Source: Whalleya microplaca (lineage: Eukaryota > Ascomycota > Sordariomycetes > Xylariales > Xylariaceae). Taken from it: a DNA stretch of 64,000 nucleotides. Numbering within the stretch: the stretch's first letter is position 1; the number at the start of each line of letters is the position of its first letter. Position numbers and translations under genes: made by a program. Where the stretch lies: assembly GCA_022497155.1 (NCBI GenBank), contig MU385754.1:124001-188000 (forward strand). Reading direction: 5' to 3'. The notes beneath the pieces were generated by a model. It saw only the letters and a program-made list of their open reading frames with translations, ran no database searches and was not told the DNA's origin. Shown here one piece after another: positions 1 through 12,099 of this stretch.

Positions 1-919
1 CGGGCTCATGACCTCATTGGCTCCTGACGGTGGAATGTATCGAGATTGGGAAAGACTGTACGGAGTCTGGGAGTAGCAGAGGTAGATGTCTGGTATCCAA
101 CACGAAGGCGTGATGCGACTTGCTGCGACTTCCTGCAACTTGCTGTCTATCTGTGACTAAAATAAATAATAATTATGGCACCAGGAACCATGGGCTCAAT
201 AGCGTCGCATGACTTGACTCCCGTCTGATGCGAGGCAGAGAGTCTAGAGATGGCAAGCACATGCTAGAAAAGAGAGTTTGCGCAAGCTTTGTGTATACAT
301 GTATACATGTACATACATGCCTACACATTACGGGCGCCTCAGTTCCAATGATTTATTAGTCCTGCCGCACCTCCTTTGCTACCTACCTTACGTCTCTTTT
401 TGACTTTTGACTTGTAACAATCTGTAATTGGCAGTGACATCGTTGACTCTTGATTTGACGCCTGCCTTCTTTCATCGCTCTTATCGCTTATTATTAACTC
501 ATACCATCCCTTCTCACAGAAGAGTCACACACACACATACACTTATTACATACCTTACCTGCTTACTTACACACCCACTCCCACAAACATCTCCTCCCAC
601 CCCGAGGAAGATCAAGCTCGAGCCTCTTTGCTCCCTGTCTCCCTTCCCCCCCCTCCTCTCTATCCTCAGGCATCATCTAGACCCGCACCACCAACATACT
701 ACCAACAAACACTATTGCTATTACTTTGACTTCTACTTTCGGCTATACGCTCATCGCGAAACGCCAATAGGTTTTACTATCCCTATCGTCAAAGCTTCTC
801 AATCTGTACGTATGCATACTCGTGTGGTTATATCGTCATGTCTTGATGTTTATGGACAGCATTCTAACATTACAGTTCTTTTGCAGCCAGGCTTACAGCA
901 CCCTCAAGTATCTAGTACA
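1..919 (+). promoter_or_regulatory. Upstream region and 5' leader of the perilipin gene
   Basis: No coding gene is supported here. From about 360 on the plus strand is pyrimidine-rich with CA microsatellite stretches near 525-545, as expected for a fungal promoter and 5' leader. A probable leader intron runs from 806 (GTACGT) to 886 (TTGCAG), with a CTAAC branch site near 864-868. It ends 33 bases before the start codon of the next gene. A tract of alternating gtatacatgta at 291-320 is simple-sequence. Confidence 0.4.
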
Positions 920-1546
920 ATGGCTGCCCAAGTGAACGGGGAGGTCCATCCCTCGTCAGCCCTACTCTCGGTAAGCATGTCACGTTTCCATGTCCCACGT
1001 GTGGTTTCACTACTACAGAACTATAAAGCTGACTTTACACTTCAATAGCATATTACCGGTTACCCGGTGGTAAACGATAGCATCACCTACTTCAAAAAAA
1101 ATCCCTACGGCCAGAAGTCGATAGAATTGGGTGATTCTGCCTACAAGACCTTTGCGAAGCCCGTCATTCCCTATTTCTCCAAGCCCTACCAATATGTCGC
1201 TCCCTACGTCAAGAAAGCCGATCTGATTGGCGACGATGCTCTTACTAAGGTCGATGAGCGCCTCCCTGCTTTGAAGAAGCCGACACACGAGCTATGGACC
1301 GACGGCAAGAACCTCGTCTTCTTCCCAGTCCGCAAGGGCCTGGAAACTAAGGATCATGTCTTCGACATCTACAACTCTGAATACAAGAAGGTCGGTGGTG
1401 TCGGTTTGGTGACTCAGAGCAAGGCTTTGGTCTCGACGGGCCTTGTCGTTACGAGCGAGGCCCTCACCTGGGTTGGCGATCTCCTTAGAGTTGGAAAGGT
1501 ACAAGCTAAAGAGGCTCGCAACGACATAGCTCAACACGCGAACTAA
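920..1546 (+). CDS. CAP20: CAP20/MPL1-type perilipin-like lipid-droplet protein
   Basis: Spliced model: 920-970 joined to 1049-1546, giving 182 residues; the 78-bp intron has GTAAGC and AATAG borders. The protein reads like fungal CAP20/MPL1 perilipins along its length: a short N-terminus, then the conserved stretches YPVVNDSI and NPYGQKSIELGDSAY, then alternating amphipathic segments with KVDERLPALK, VGLVTQSKALVSTGLV and a basic tail. In Colletotrichum and Metarhizium these proteins coat lipid droplets and support turgor in appressoria, but the family also occurs in non-pathogens. The ATG at 920 is chosen because it opens the family-typical N-terminus and precedes a good donor site. A probable leader intron lies just upstream. 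Nothing looks broken. The family call is firm; any role in infection is inference. Confidence 0.85.
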
Positions 1547-2545
1547 GCGGAAACTACCGGAATGACAAGACGCAACCGGTTCTCTCACATATCTAGTTCG
1601 TTTGGATACCATGACTCTTTTCCCTCTCTACCAAATATTAAGAGAGTGTTACGGGAAGCTGTGTGCTTTGACACACTTGTGTCAAATGGACGATTATTAG
1701 GGGCATTGGGGGATATATGACCTTGACACTATCAACACACGCAATTAATTCGCCTTCGCCTTCGTTTCTCAGCCACACCAATTGAATGCGATTCGATCTC
1801 TGCCAGAAGTGCTAGAGTTTATATTGAGTCGCGCCGTCGCCTCAATGGTACAGCTTATGCCCTGGCCAGAATGGCAACACGCCCAAGAAATAGCAAGGAT
1901 GTATACCTATGGTTGAGAAAAAGCCACGTAGGCGAACTCATATTCGCCCAACCTGTGTTTAATGACCTGTACGAAAAGATAATAGATTTCGATTCTGCAG
2001 TTTCTTGTCCTGCTGGGGACTTATTGATCATGTTAACCTTTTGACTCGTCCTCTTGTGTGTAGACAGCACTATGAACAGTATAGTATGATGCGCATCCTA
2101 CGAGCTAGTGCTGGTGATAGTTGAACATGAGAGATGCAAAAGGAAACGAAAAAAACGAGAAAAGAAGAAAATCATTGTGACTTGTGTAATCCGTAATACG
2201 TGTATTCAATTGGTGTTCGATAATTCAGGTGGTGCGATCGGTGGGCAACGGCGCAACGCAGGTGAGTGGGTGGCCTGAGTGGGTCGATGTACAGTTATCA
2301 CATGGTATCATCAGTGTTGACCTGACAACGCTGCCGAACCAAGGTAAACAGGTAATGTGTAAGCCTTGTTGCTGTCACCAAAACTTCTAAAGCCCTCCAA
2401 TACAAAATTTATACTTCCCTGAATCCAAAGGGCATTACAACACCGCTGCGCACGCATTACCTGCTACCCCATAACAGATCGTGCCCTGTTGCTGTACAAT
2501 TCGACATCTGCACAGTCCAATTGCCAATAAACAAACGAGATAGTT
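1547..2545. other. Intergenic stretch between the perilipin and SnaD-like genes
   Basis: About 1 kb with stops in all frames and only short unsupported open frames. It must hold the 3' end of the perilipin transcript and the promoter of the downstream plus-strand gene. Nothing else is recognised. Confidence 0.6.
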
Positions 2546-4627
2546 ATGGAGCCCGCCGCCCCCGGTTCGCCTGGCGCGGCACCCTTGCAGCCAATATCTC
2601 CAGACCGCTATAATCAACAACAAGAAAACTCCATGTTCCCCCCCATCCGAGCCGACCAAAATCGTGATAGCGACGTACACGACAAGATTCGTCAGTTCAA
2701 CACCATGAGCACGGCCACCATTTCCAAACAACTAGAGCGGAAAACCGCCGACGCCGCACTGAAGCGCGCAATGCTGGGACGCGAGGAAGCGGAGACCGAG
2801 ATGCGCCGATATAGGGAAGAGACGCGGGCCCTACGCCGGCAGGTCGAGGAGGGCCGCGATCGGGAGCGCAAGGTGGGCGAAAGATTAGAGACCGTCATGG
2901 TGAGTCTGACACAAATCTAACACAGTACGGAAATGTAATTATCCAGATCGCTAATAGGGGGTTTTTAAAAGGAGAAATACGGGCAAGCCAAGGAGACATA
3001 CTCGCATACGCAGGCGATTTGGGAAAAGGAGATTCGACGAGCACGCAAAGAAACGTTCAAGTCACAGTCTACTATTGTCAAATTACAAGAGGATGTCAAG
3101 GCAGCACGAAACGCAGCCAAGTCTGCAGAGGAATGTCTGGCACGCGAGAAGGAACTCAGCAGCGCCCGCGAACAAGAGGCATTTGCCGCGCGCTATCAGC
3201 TGGTCGGGGTTCAGGAGCAGCTGGACAAGGCGCTTGAGCGCATCATCTTCGTCGAACAGGAGCGCGAGGCCTTCAAGGCGGCTGCTAAGAGCGAGGAGGT
3301 CGCCAGAATCGCCGCCGAAGGCCGTCTGCCATTACCGCCGGAGGAGCCGGACAGCGAGTTTGCATCTCCCAAGAAGGAACGGGAGTCGTTATCGACGGCC
3401 GACATCGTCTCCTCCGCCGCAAGCGAGGCCGAGATCGAGGACCTGACGCGTCTGTGGCAATGGGAGAGGCAGAGAGCCGATCGTACCCAGGAGCATCTCG
3501 AATTCATGCAGGCCGAATGCCGCCTGCGTTGCTGCCCCTGCGCAAAGTCCGCTTCACGACGCAGTAGTTTACGAAATAGTTTGCGATCTTCTATGCGCAA
3601 AGAGCGGCCTGGTCCAGTGACGATCGTCGATCCCGCCGATCTCATGATCTTAGGCAAGGAGTCCACACCATCACCCATGCAGCAGACCCCCGCAGAGCAG
3701 GAAGGCCAACAGCAGGAGCCCGTGGAGACGGAACCACAAGAGCAAAGACCTGAAGAAGCAACAGGAACACCAGTTGAAGAAGTTCCGCGCAAAGAGGAGC
3801 TCCCGCAACCGAGACGCTCGACGATATTCGTGCCGTCCGAAGGGATCTTCAGGACCATCTCCCAGCTCGAACTCGACCAAATGTCGCAGAGCGAGGGCAC
3901 CACCCCCTCCGAGCCCCCGACGCCCGCAGCCCTCCAGCTAAGCCCGCCCGCGCCCGGCTGCTCGCGGACGCCCTCCGTCGACCCGCCGACCTTCGCGCTC
4001 ATGGCGCAGGAGCGCACCTCGCTGCTCTCGCTGCTCAACGCGCCCCGCGAGAGCGAGTCCCACTGCACCGTGATGAACATCCCGACCACGGGCTCCTACC
4101 CCTCGACGCCCATCAGCCCCGTCCATCCCCACCACCACCACGGCTCCGAGGCGGAATCCTCGCCCGTGCGCCCCGACACCGCCACGGCGACGGCAGCGCC
4201 CACGCCGCCCGCGCACGCCGCGTGCTACGCGATCAAGACGACGACGACGACGATCCCGCTGCGCGACGACAACATCGAGAACATCGACCCGGAGGCGCGC
4301 CCGCACACCATCGACGTGCTCCCTCCTCACCATACCCAAACCCAAACCCACACCCACACCCACACCCACACCCACACCCACACACGCACCCGCACATCCA
4401 GTAACGCGCCGGGCTACGTGCGCGAGCCCTCCTTCGACCCCAGCACCCCCGGCTTCGGGCCCACGATGACGCGCGAGCAGGCGCTCGCGCAGATCAAGGA
4501 GCGCCGCGGTAGGGCGCGCAGCGCGGCGCAGGGCACGGCGACGCCGCGGCGGCAGATGCTGGTCGGTGCCGGCGAGAGGCGGGATACGAGCGCGCCGGCG
4601 GGGAGGGCGGCGAAGGGCCGGTCGTAG
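2546..4627 (+). CDS. snaD: Spindle-pole-body associated coiled-coil protein, SnaD-like
   Basis: Spliced model: 2546-2899 joined to 2972-4627 (intron 72 bp, GTGAGT..AAAAG), 669 residues. The N-terminal motif PISPDRYNQQ and the following coiled coil (roughly residues 45-240, with QLERKTADAALKRAM, KEIRRARKETFKSQS and EQEAFAARYQLVGVQEQL) match ascomycete spindle pole body proteins named after Aspergillus nidulans SnaD. There follow a Cys-containing RCCPCAKSASRRSSLR basic patch, a Pro/Gln/Glu-rich linker and a low-complexity C-terminus with a Thr-His repeat. It should act at the spindle pole body during nuclear division. The intron acceptor at 2971 is the only one in the region that joins both open frames. 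The family is recognised from the coiled-coil section; the C-terminal half is poorly constrained and could differ in length in relatives. Confidence 0.75.
4332..4395 (+). repeat. ACCCAC hexanucleotide microsatellite inside the SnaD-like CDS
   Basis: The six-base unit ACCCAC repeats about ten times with minor variants (ACCCAA at the start, ACGCAC and CGCAC at the end). It encodes an alternating Thr-His tract. Because the unit is a multiple of three, length changes would keep the frame. Confidence 0.9.
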
Positions 4628-7600
4628 GGGGGGTGGCTTTTTGTCCGGGGGTCTTGACTTTTTGGAGTGTGAGGAACGAAGTTCGGCCCTATGATTAGCC
4701 GTTGAAGAAGGAAGGCACGGTGGCCTCTAACACAAGGGAAGGGAATGGAACTCGCATCCATGCATACTTAATGCTTTATTGTCTGCTGTTTGAAGGAGAC
4801 CTGAATTCTTCGTATTCATGCATATGCTCGACACATACGCTCGATGCTCTTTCGTCTTTTGCGGTGGTGCCGGGGCATACGCGAGCGAGCGGACTGTCCG
4901 TCTGTGTGGAAGGCTGTTGGAAATATCCCTGTCTGTCGGTCTATCAAAAAGCACTGTCTGTCTGTCCTGCATTTCCACGGATCAAACCCAGGGGGTAAAA
5001 GGGGGTGGTCAGGTTTTTACTCGGAGTGGCGGCGTTGAAGGATTCTCGATCGTTTTTCTACGTTCGTTCGTCTGTTTGTTTGTTTGTTTGTTATCATAAT
5101 ATCCCCCTCCGTGCCCTGTCGAGAGAGGCGACGGCGCTTGTGGTCCTAGGTATACCTTACGATGTTGATGATGTCGGAGTTTACTGGATTCTGAAGAAGC
5201 GTTAGGCTACTCGCTCAGGATAGGTCGCATAGGCATAGTGTAATATGCTGCTCGTTCGTTGTTGCGTTAATACGTTATTATATGTGTGTTCACCACCTAT
5301 ATATGTTTGTCTTCGTGCCATACGTGTTTATACGATATGCATTTGCCTTCGAAAAAAAGCAGAGTGAAAATATTGTATGCTCAGCTCTAATGACCATAGC
5401 TCGTTGGGGCTACGTAGTGAAGGTGTTGATGGGCATTTGATTCGGATTAGGCTATTGATTATGTTTCTCTCTAGTGCGTTAGGATTAATTGTTGCACTCT
5501 CCTTGCTCCTTTCCTGATAGCGTGCATTTTCCCATCACAACGCCAGGGGCATATACGTCGTCTCCCTCATAAGTGAGCTGTCTCATGGCATCCTAACTTA
5601 TCTTATAACATAGAAGGGAGATTGAACACCTTCGGGTTTTCACTTGAGTAGGGGCATTCTGATTATCCCGGCCATAGATGAAAGGAGCTATAAAAGACGT
5701 CAGAGCTATTTAGATGAACGTGAGTTATAAGAGGCTTCCTTGGTCACCCAGGTAGAAATTTTACTGTACGTCCAAAGGGGGTTTCCAATACATTCCCATT
5801 ACATTTCATATGCAGATGTATGTCTAGTTCCTAGGATACCGTTCATGCTCGAGTAATAAACCTAGCTGTCAGGAACACTGCGATTCTTTCCATTCAACTA
5901 AATATGATATCGCTTTTCATATCATACGGCAGTAGACAACTTGATCTCGTGATTTCTTCATATTCGTTTCCGCTTGGGGTCGTCTAGATTAGTATATTGG
6001 TGAAGCATAACGCTTGACTTTGTCATCGTCTAGCCTCACATTCATAGATATCGTGCTCTCATATTTGTTAACATTTCTCTCGCCATATTTAGTCCACCCA
6101 AACATTCCGATGTCGCTATACGATTTATTTTCCTGTCAGGCAGAAGGCAAAAAAGTTACCTCACTAGACTACTCAACGGTTTTATACACGAAGAGCCAGC
6201 AAAGTGCATGATCGAGGCATAGAGCTAGTAAATGTGAAATTCTTATGGATTGTCTGGAAATTTCTATGCACAAAATACTGTGAGTTAGGGAGACTGAGCC
6301 CCTGAATCGAATCGAGAAAAAAAAAATTCAATACTCATCCTTGCAGAAGAACACGCATACATTCACGATCACCTTCAACATATTGAATTGCCTTCCATTT
6401 CACTTTAACATCACGCAAGACTACAGTCAGCGTGAGAACAAGCGTGAGCAGATATTGCAATCGCATTATATTTAAGGATAGTCATGCTATTAATGAAAAG
6501 TCTTTATATTTAATATACCCCGTGAAGGTAGTTTGTGAGGTTGGTGTTGTCGAATGAGACTTCAATAGTGGCTTAGTTTAATGGCATGCAAACTACATTG
6601 CTACGAAGTACAGCATTCGAGTTATATGTGTTTCAAGTGGTCTACCGATATTTTACCATATCTTCACTCAGTGGTTGAGATCGAAAACATCAGCATGCAA
6701 CACATTATCCAGAAGGTTGGCCGTTAGAGATAATTAAGCCTGCAGAGTCCAATCATGGGCGGCGCAGCGAGATAATGGCACCATGTCGTTGGATGGTAGG
6801 TATCATAGCCCATGATCTTCATCTCTGTGCCACTTACTACCTAGGCTCACCCCCAAATACTTGGATAACCAAGTACACTAAATTAAAATGACTGGTGATC
6901 CGGTGTCCCGCTCGTGGTCGTCTCAGCGCATGAATGCCATCCTCCTGCAGTTGGTTGTTGCCACGCCGCAAAGCGACAGGACAGTTCAGTCTAGCTACCC
7001 AGCACGGACTAACTCTACCTTATCCTCCTTTGCGGTCCCATATCGACCTCATTGGCCTGTCTGGCACAACTATTTGACTGGACTGCCCATCTGGAAGACG
7101 ATGGACGACACCGTACTGTAGTGCCTCATTTGATCCATCCCCTGTCCAGGCCCAGGACCCCGGGTTTCAGCATCCATATCCTGCTTTGTACTTGTCTGTC
7201 AATATATCCATTGTAGGGTATTTCAATGGATTTCGGTCTGTTACTGTTGGTTTCTCGAAAATGTGTAGCCTCCGTCCGAGAGACGCTAGAGAACGTGTTC
7301 CCTCAGCGATCACCATGGGACAGGTAACATTTTCCATTGTTGTGAAGACAGATGTATTTTACTGTAGTCAACATTATCGATACAAATTCTTTTTTTGCAG
7401 CATTGGTAGCAACTTACCTAGCGCATATTGTAGAAAACTATGCGAATGCAGTTGATTGTGAGATACGAGGCACTCGCCATCGTAAGGTGGTTTGAATATG
7501 TTAATTACCAAACTTACTCTATCTTCAAGCTGAGGTTATCTATCTTGAAGACAGCATCGATATCCTTGTAGAATAAGATTGAAGTGGCAGCGAGCGACAG

Positions 7601-8851
7601 AATCACTGGAGAGATAGTAACAAATCAGCTTATGGGAATGGCAGAGCTGGGAAACTGCGGTGATGAAAGGCTTGCTGTGTGAGAAAACGGCTCAACAAAA
7701 TAGTAAAGGAGGGTGTTCTCGCCCAGAGAGAAATGAACTTTCATGAGAGCCCACCAGGTGAAGCTGCGCTTCAACAGACCTCGGGTTCCTGCGTAAATGG
7801 TCGGAAAAGCTACGTAGGTATGGGGTGTTTCTTATACATCAGTGTTTGGGGATACGGGCTTGATAAGGACGTACCTAATTACCATGAAGCCAAGCGTGTT
7901 GCCAGATCCACTCTCCAGATGGATAACGAATACTGGAGTGAATTCTCATGGAGGATAAAGGTTTAGCACAATTTCCCCTACTATAGCTAGAACCTGACTC
8001 CATTGAGAAGTGAGATGGAGCCTATACGTACGAAGAGTCTCTGCTCAGTTGTCACAGAGCCAGGCTCAGAGGTTATTATAGGGGCTGTTATAGGGGTCCA
8101 CCGGATCAACAGTTACGCCGATCCGAGGCTCTATTAGGGTATTACTAGGGCCCTAGGCCTCCTCACACACAACTGGTTTTTCCTCCTCCTTAGAGCTTAC
8201 AACAATAGTCAATTCAAGACCTCCTATTTAGAGCTGCGCGCTGCCCTTTAGTTGTAAGTGTGACATCAGTTCTATCATGAACATCGCTGCGGTTGACATT
8301 GCTAAATTACTCCTTTCTTCACAACTGTCTTTCTATTTAACGTAAAGCCAAATTCGGCTTAGTAAGGAATCACGCTAAGCTTATGATTGTGCTCATGACT
8401 AAGACACAGAGGGTATAAGTGTACTAATATGCCGTTACATGTGCAAAAACCCCATCAGCCTCCCAGCGTACCCTAGGTTCTTCTAGAATGCTAACATACG
8501 ACATCTAATTTCGCAGCGTTAAACATCATCTTTCTCTCAAGAGGGTGGGTTTTCTGTCGAGTGGTTGCATATCACGTTTAGAAATGGTACAACATAAGTC
8601 CGCGGTTGCTCTTGATCACGGGACTCCCTTATTATCTAACTTCCTTGACTAGTTAAAAAGAATTAGATTTTTATTCAACTGGGACCATGCCAGGTAGACA
8701 CATGTATCAGAGGATTGTAAGTGAAAATTAAAGCTACCTAGGGACCTCCATAACAAGAACACCGCTTTACCTATATTACAACCTGGTCCAGTTCCGTTGC
8801 ATTGATATATCCTAAACCCATAATGAAATCCCATTCCTATTTCCAATTCCG
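4628..8851. other. Gene-free stretch, about 4.2 kb
   Basis: No open frame here resembles a known family, and none combines an ATG, length above 100 codons and plausible splice sites. Simple sequence occurs near 4930-4965 (tgtctgtc) and 5072-5092 (tttg). An imperfect inverted repeat (atcatgggc / gcccatgat) brackets 6752-6818. Short direct repeats of ttataggggctg lie near 8072-8098. The 3' end of the SnaD-like transcript and the 3' side of the PhzF gene fall here. A non-coding RNA cannot be excluded. Confidence 0.5.
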
Positions 8852-9757
8852 TCAGACCTTTGGCACTTCGATCTTACCCTCGATAACCTTGATAGCACCC
8901 CCAGAGAGCAGACACTCCATGACCCGATTCCGATCGTTGTTGAGTGTGATCTGGACACTAATCTCGCTCCGCCGTCCCATTTCCACGCCCTGCGTGATCT
9001 GGTACCAGCGCACCAGCCCCCCGTACTTCTCAGTCAGGGCGAGGTAGCAGCACAGAGCGGCGGCAGCACCACCCGTGGCGGGATCCTCGCGCGACCCCAT
9101 GCTGCGGGCACGAAACTGTCGTGTACCCTCGGCGTCGAGGCCCAGGTCTACATAGAAGTAGCTGACGACGATGCCGATGCGCCAGCCCTGGTCCAGCGCG
9201 TCCTTCATCGTGTACGTGTTCTCGGCGCCGATCAGGTTGGTATCCTGATCGCCGAGCGCCTCCAGGTCCGGCAGCTCCGCCAGGATGAACGTCATCCCGC
9301 GCACGATGCTGACGACGGGGCACTCGCCGAAGTCGGTGCCGGCGAAGGGGTCGTCGTGGATGTGCAGGTTGTGCGCGAGGGTGAGCTGGGCGGCACCGGG
9401 GCTCTTCGCCTTGAACCCCAGGGGCCCGGATTTGGTCATCAGCGCCCGCGCCCGGTCCAGCTTCATGTGGTTCAGGATGTAGATGGCGGTCCCGAGGGTC
9501 GCGTGCCCCGCGAAGGGCACCTCGGCGTACGGCGTGAACATGTCGATTCGGACCCGGCGCACCTTGGCGTAGGCCGCCGTCTGCTCGTGGAGGAAGACCG
9601 TCTCCGAGAGGTTGAACTCGCGCGCTATGAGCTGCTTTTGCTCCTGCGTTAGCGAGGGGCCTAAGGGAACGTGAATGATGGCCACGGCGTTTCCACGGAA
9701 GTGTGTGGTAGTGAAGACATCCAGTATGGTGTAAGTCAGAGACGTATTTGCCGCCAT
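8852..9757 (-). CDS. PhzF-family isomerase/epimerase-like protein
   Basis: Single-exon gene of 301 residues, the usual length for the PhzF (phenazine biosynthesis-like) family, which adopts two diaminopimelate-epimerase-like halves. Hallmarks visible: RGNAVAI at 21-27; NLSETVFL at 49-56, whose Glu52 matches the catalytic acid of PhzF; PFAGHATLG at 81-89; and the second-half signature SREDPATGGAAAAL. Many fungi carry such genes with no phenazine pathway, and their substrates are mostly unknown. The protein should be soluble and cofactor-free. It stands alone, with gene-poor DNA on both sides and no pathway partners, so a specific substrate cannot be proposed. The coding strand is noticeably more GC-rich than its surroundings. 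No damage is seen. Confidence 0.88.
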   Translation of the reverse strand: MAANTSLTYTILDVFTTTHFRGNAVAIIHVPLGPSLTQEQKQLIAREFNLSETVFLHEQTAAYAKVRRVRIDMFTPYAEVPFAGHATLGTAIYILNHMKLDRARALMTKSGPLGFKAKSPGAAQLTLAHNLHIHDDPFAGTDFGECPVVSIVRGMTFILAELPDLEALGDQDTNLIGAENTYTMKDALDQGWRIGIVVSYFYVDLGLDAEGTRQFRARSMGSREDPATGGAAAALCCYLALTEKYGGLVRWYQITQGVEMGRRSEISVQITLNNDRNRVMECLLSGGAIKVIEGKIEVPKV

Positions 9758-12099
9758 TATTTTCGTTGTGCTAGATATCGTTGCGTGATAATCGATGTGT
9801 TCGAGTCTAAAAGGGGGAGGTCCTTCAATTTCTGAACGCCAGCTCCTTCAATTTCTATTGCTATATCGTAAGTAACACAAAAATCGAGAATAGCGTCAAA
9901 CTGATACTGCCCCTGAGTTTATCTTCATCGCATTCGTGTACGAGCATGAGGCAAAGAAACTTCAAATCCAAATTGAAGGGAAGAAAATAAACCGAACGAC
10001 ATCGGCTGACTCGCCTTGTGTTGGTACTTTGCAGTTGCTGCTGCATTCTCCGGCGGTTGGGCAACTTCGATCAGCGGGGTTTGAATTGGGCTCTCCAGAT
10101 AATCCAATGAAGTTGGAACAAGCAATACAGACACAAGGATGATTGCATCTCGTTCATTCTTTATTGAGAAATGGCTGGCGAATGAGCTGAAATGACCAAC
10201 GAGACATCACCGTCCAAGAATATTTGACTCATATATCAGTGGTAGCCTAGCATTTCTCATGCGAGAAGCATATTGTAATAACCTCCGTAGTACCATATCG
10301 CTAGCACCTAGTCCATATTGTCGATGTTCTTACAGAGGCTCACCATAGACTTGAACACCATATTAGGTTCCCTGGTGTTCTATCCATGATCCTCTACATT
10401 CGTTTACCCCGACGCAAACTCATAGGGAGACTGAGGAGTCTATTGCCGGTCACCCGGCATAGATGACAAGGAGGAGGATGTACGTCATCCTCGCATTCCA
10501 ATAAAATGCGGAATTGGAGTCTCTTCTTCGTCGGGCTCGACGAGTTCAGAAATGGCACTGTCCATTTGGATAACTGGCCTCAACTTTTGAATAACAGATG
10601 AAATTGGTTCATTCTGGTACTGGTCAATATGTTTAGTCACAAGGACGTCTTACGCATCCATTGTCGCATACAAAGAGACGTCAAGTGCATTCAACCCATG
10701 TCGGGGAGCTCTAACGATCCTTACAGAATATTTCATGCTCAACTCCACTATTCTCGATGGGACGTGGAGCATATTTGGCCTCCTCTGGCCATATATGGGC
10801 AGTCTCCAAGGAGCGTGGACGCTGTTTAGTCAATATATCAGATTCAACAGCGCTAATTTCAGTTGCTCCACGAATAATGCGAAGCATACATGTGAAGAAC
10901 ACGCAGTAGTTAAGACCCGCCCTTCAGATTTCTACAATATATACCAAATATAGATGGATGAGAGTAGATTGCCGCTATTTAGTTGGCTACTAGGAGAGAG
11001 CGATTCATTCATTAGAAGCGTCCAGGGGCTATTCGTCTGAGTGTTTTCACCTGGATTCTCACGTGTCATATAGATCGATTTACCTATGCTGTCGACGGTC
11101 GTATTCATATCACCGAAACTTGCTGAATATAATTCGTAAGGACACCCCATGTGCGTGCCAAGTGCATGGCTTGACGTAATGGGCGTGTAACGTCACCTGT
11201 ATAATCTGTAGTTCGCGTGGTGAATCTTGGACTATCGTCGGGATGGGGCTGCTGCAAGAGGGAACTTCGTCCTGGTAGCCCTGGTAGCCCCGAGTTGGGT
11301 CAATGTTCTCGGCCTTTGCATGGTTGTCCAATATTTGGGTAACAATAACTCCTGAAGTGGCACAACAGCAACGAAGCACATACGCAATATGGATTTGTAA
11401 TCCAGTCCGCGCCAGGGCAGGCATTGAAGTACCGGGGCGACGAAAAGCATGAAGGTATCATCAGATTGACTTTCTGCTCCTTCGTCTCCCCAGATTTCCC
11501 ATGGGGAAGTGGAGAGATCGGGCCAAAGTGTCAATAAGGACCGAAGAACGCAACGCCAGCCTACCACTCCAGCCCGCGCGCGTTCCAATTTGTCTAAGCT
11601 TAGTGAGCAGCTGTGAGCAACTGTAAAGCCACATTTCAGCCACTAGCCGGTTCTTGGGAACCTAGTAGGGTGTCCTCGGGCCTAGGCCTGCAGACTGCAG
11701 CCATTATTCCAGGCAGGCAGGCAGGCCAGGGCAATACTGCAACAGTCTTGGTACCCTCCTAGGCTTACCTGGCTTACCTAGCTTGGCTAGCAACCAGAAT
11801 AGCGAGATCTGCACCGCCTCACATGGGCGGACGCCGATTTCAAACCGATTGCAAATCTCCGTGCTCCTTATTTTTAATCCTCAGCTGTTCACAACTGAAC
11901 CCTGAAGCCGGATAAGACCCTACCTAATAATGACGACGCCGCTGCAACAGAACCACGGTTGATTCTTCGATGAGTGCTATATATACATACGCATATACAT
12001 ATATCTATACTACCTAGAATGAATCCGCGTTGGTCTTGTGCTCTCATCTGCTCTAGCTGCGGCAATGCCTCATGTCCGCAGTAAGCCGCACCGTCGAAA
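9758..12099. other. Gene-poor stretch, possibly holding coding remnants
   Basis: No intact gene is supported. On the minus strand 10712-10487 reads as a protein-like frame of about 75 residues with one internal stop (TAA). Minus-strand frames at 11110-11588 are open for about 100 codons but overlap each other and match nothing I know. They could be scraps of one decayed gene. Near 11650-11790 the DNA is full of cctagg/ctaggc and ggcaggca repeats. The promoter of the downstream BTB gene occupies the last few hundred bases. Confidence 0.4.

Noticed and set aside
428..1048. 206-codon plus-strand frame upstream of the perilipin gene
   Set aside because: It does not start with ATG, runs through a probable leader intron, and overlaps the real first exon in another frame. 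Its His/Thr-rich content is that of a promoter and leader translated by chance.
3211..4089. 292-codon minus-strand frame
   Set aside because: A shadow of the GC-rich SnaD-like coding strand; low-complexity and without its own features.
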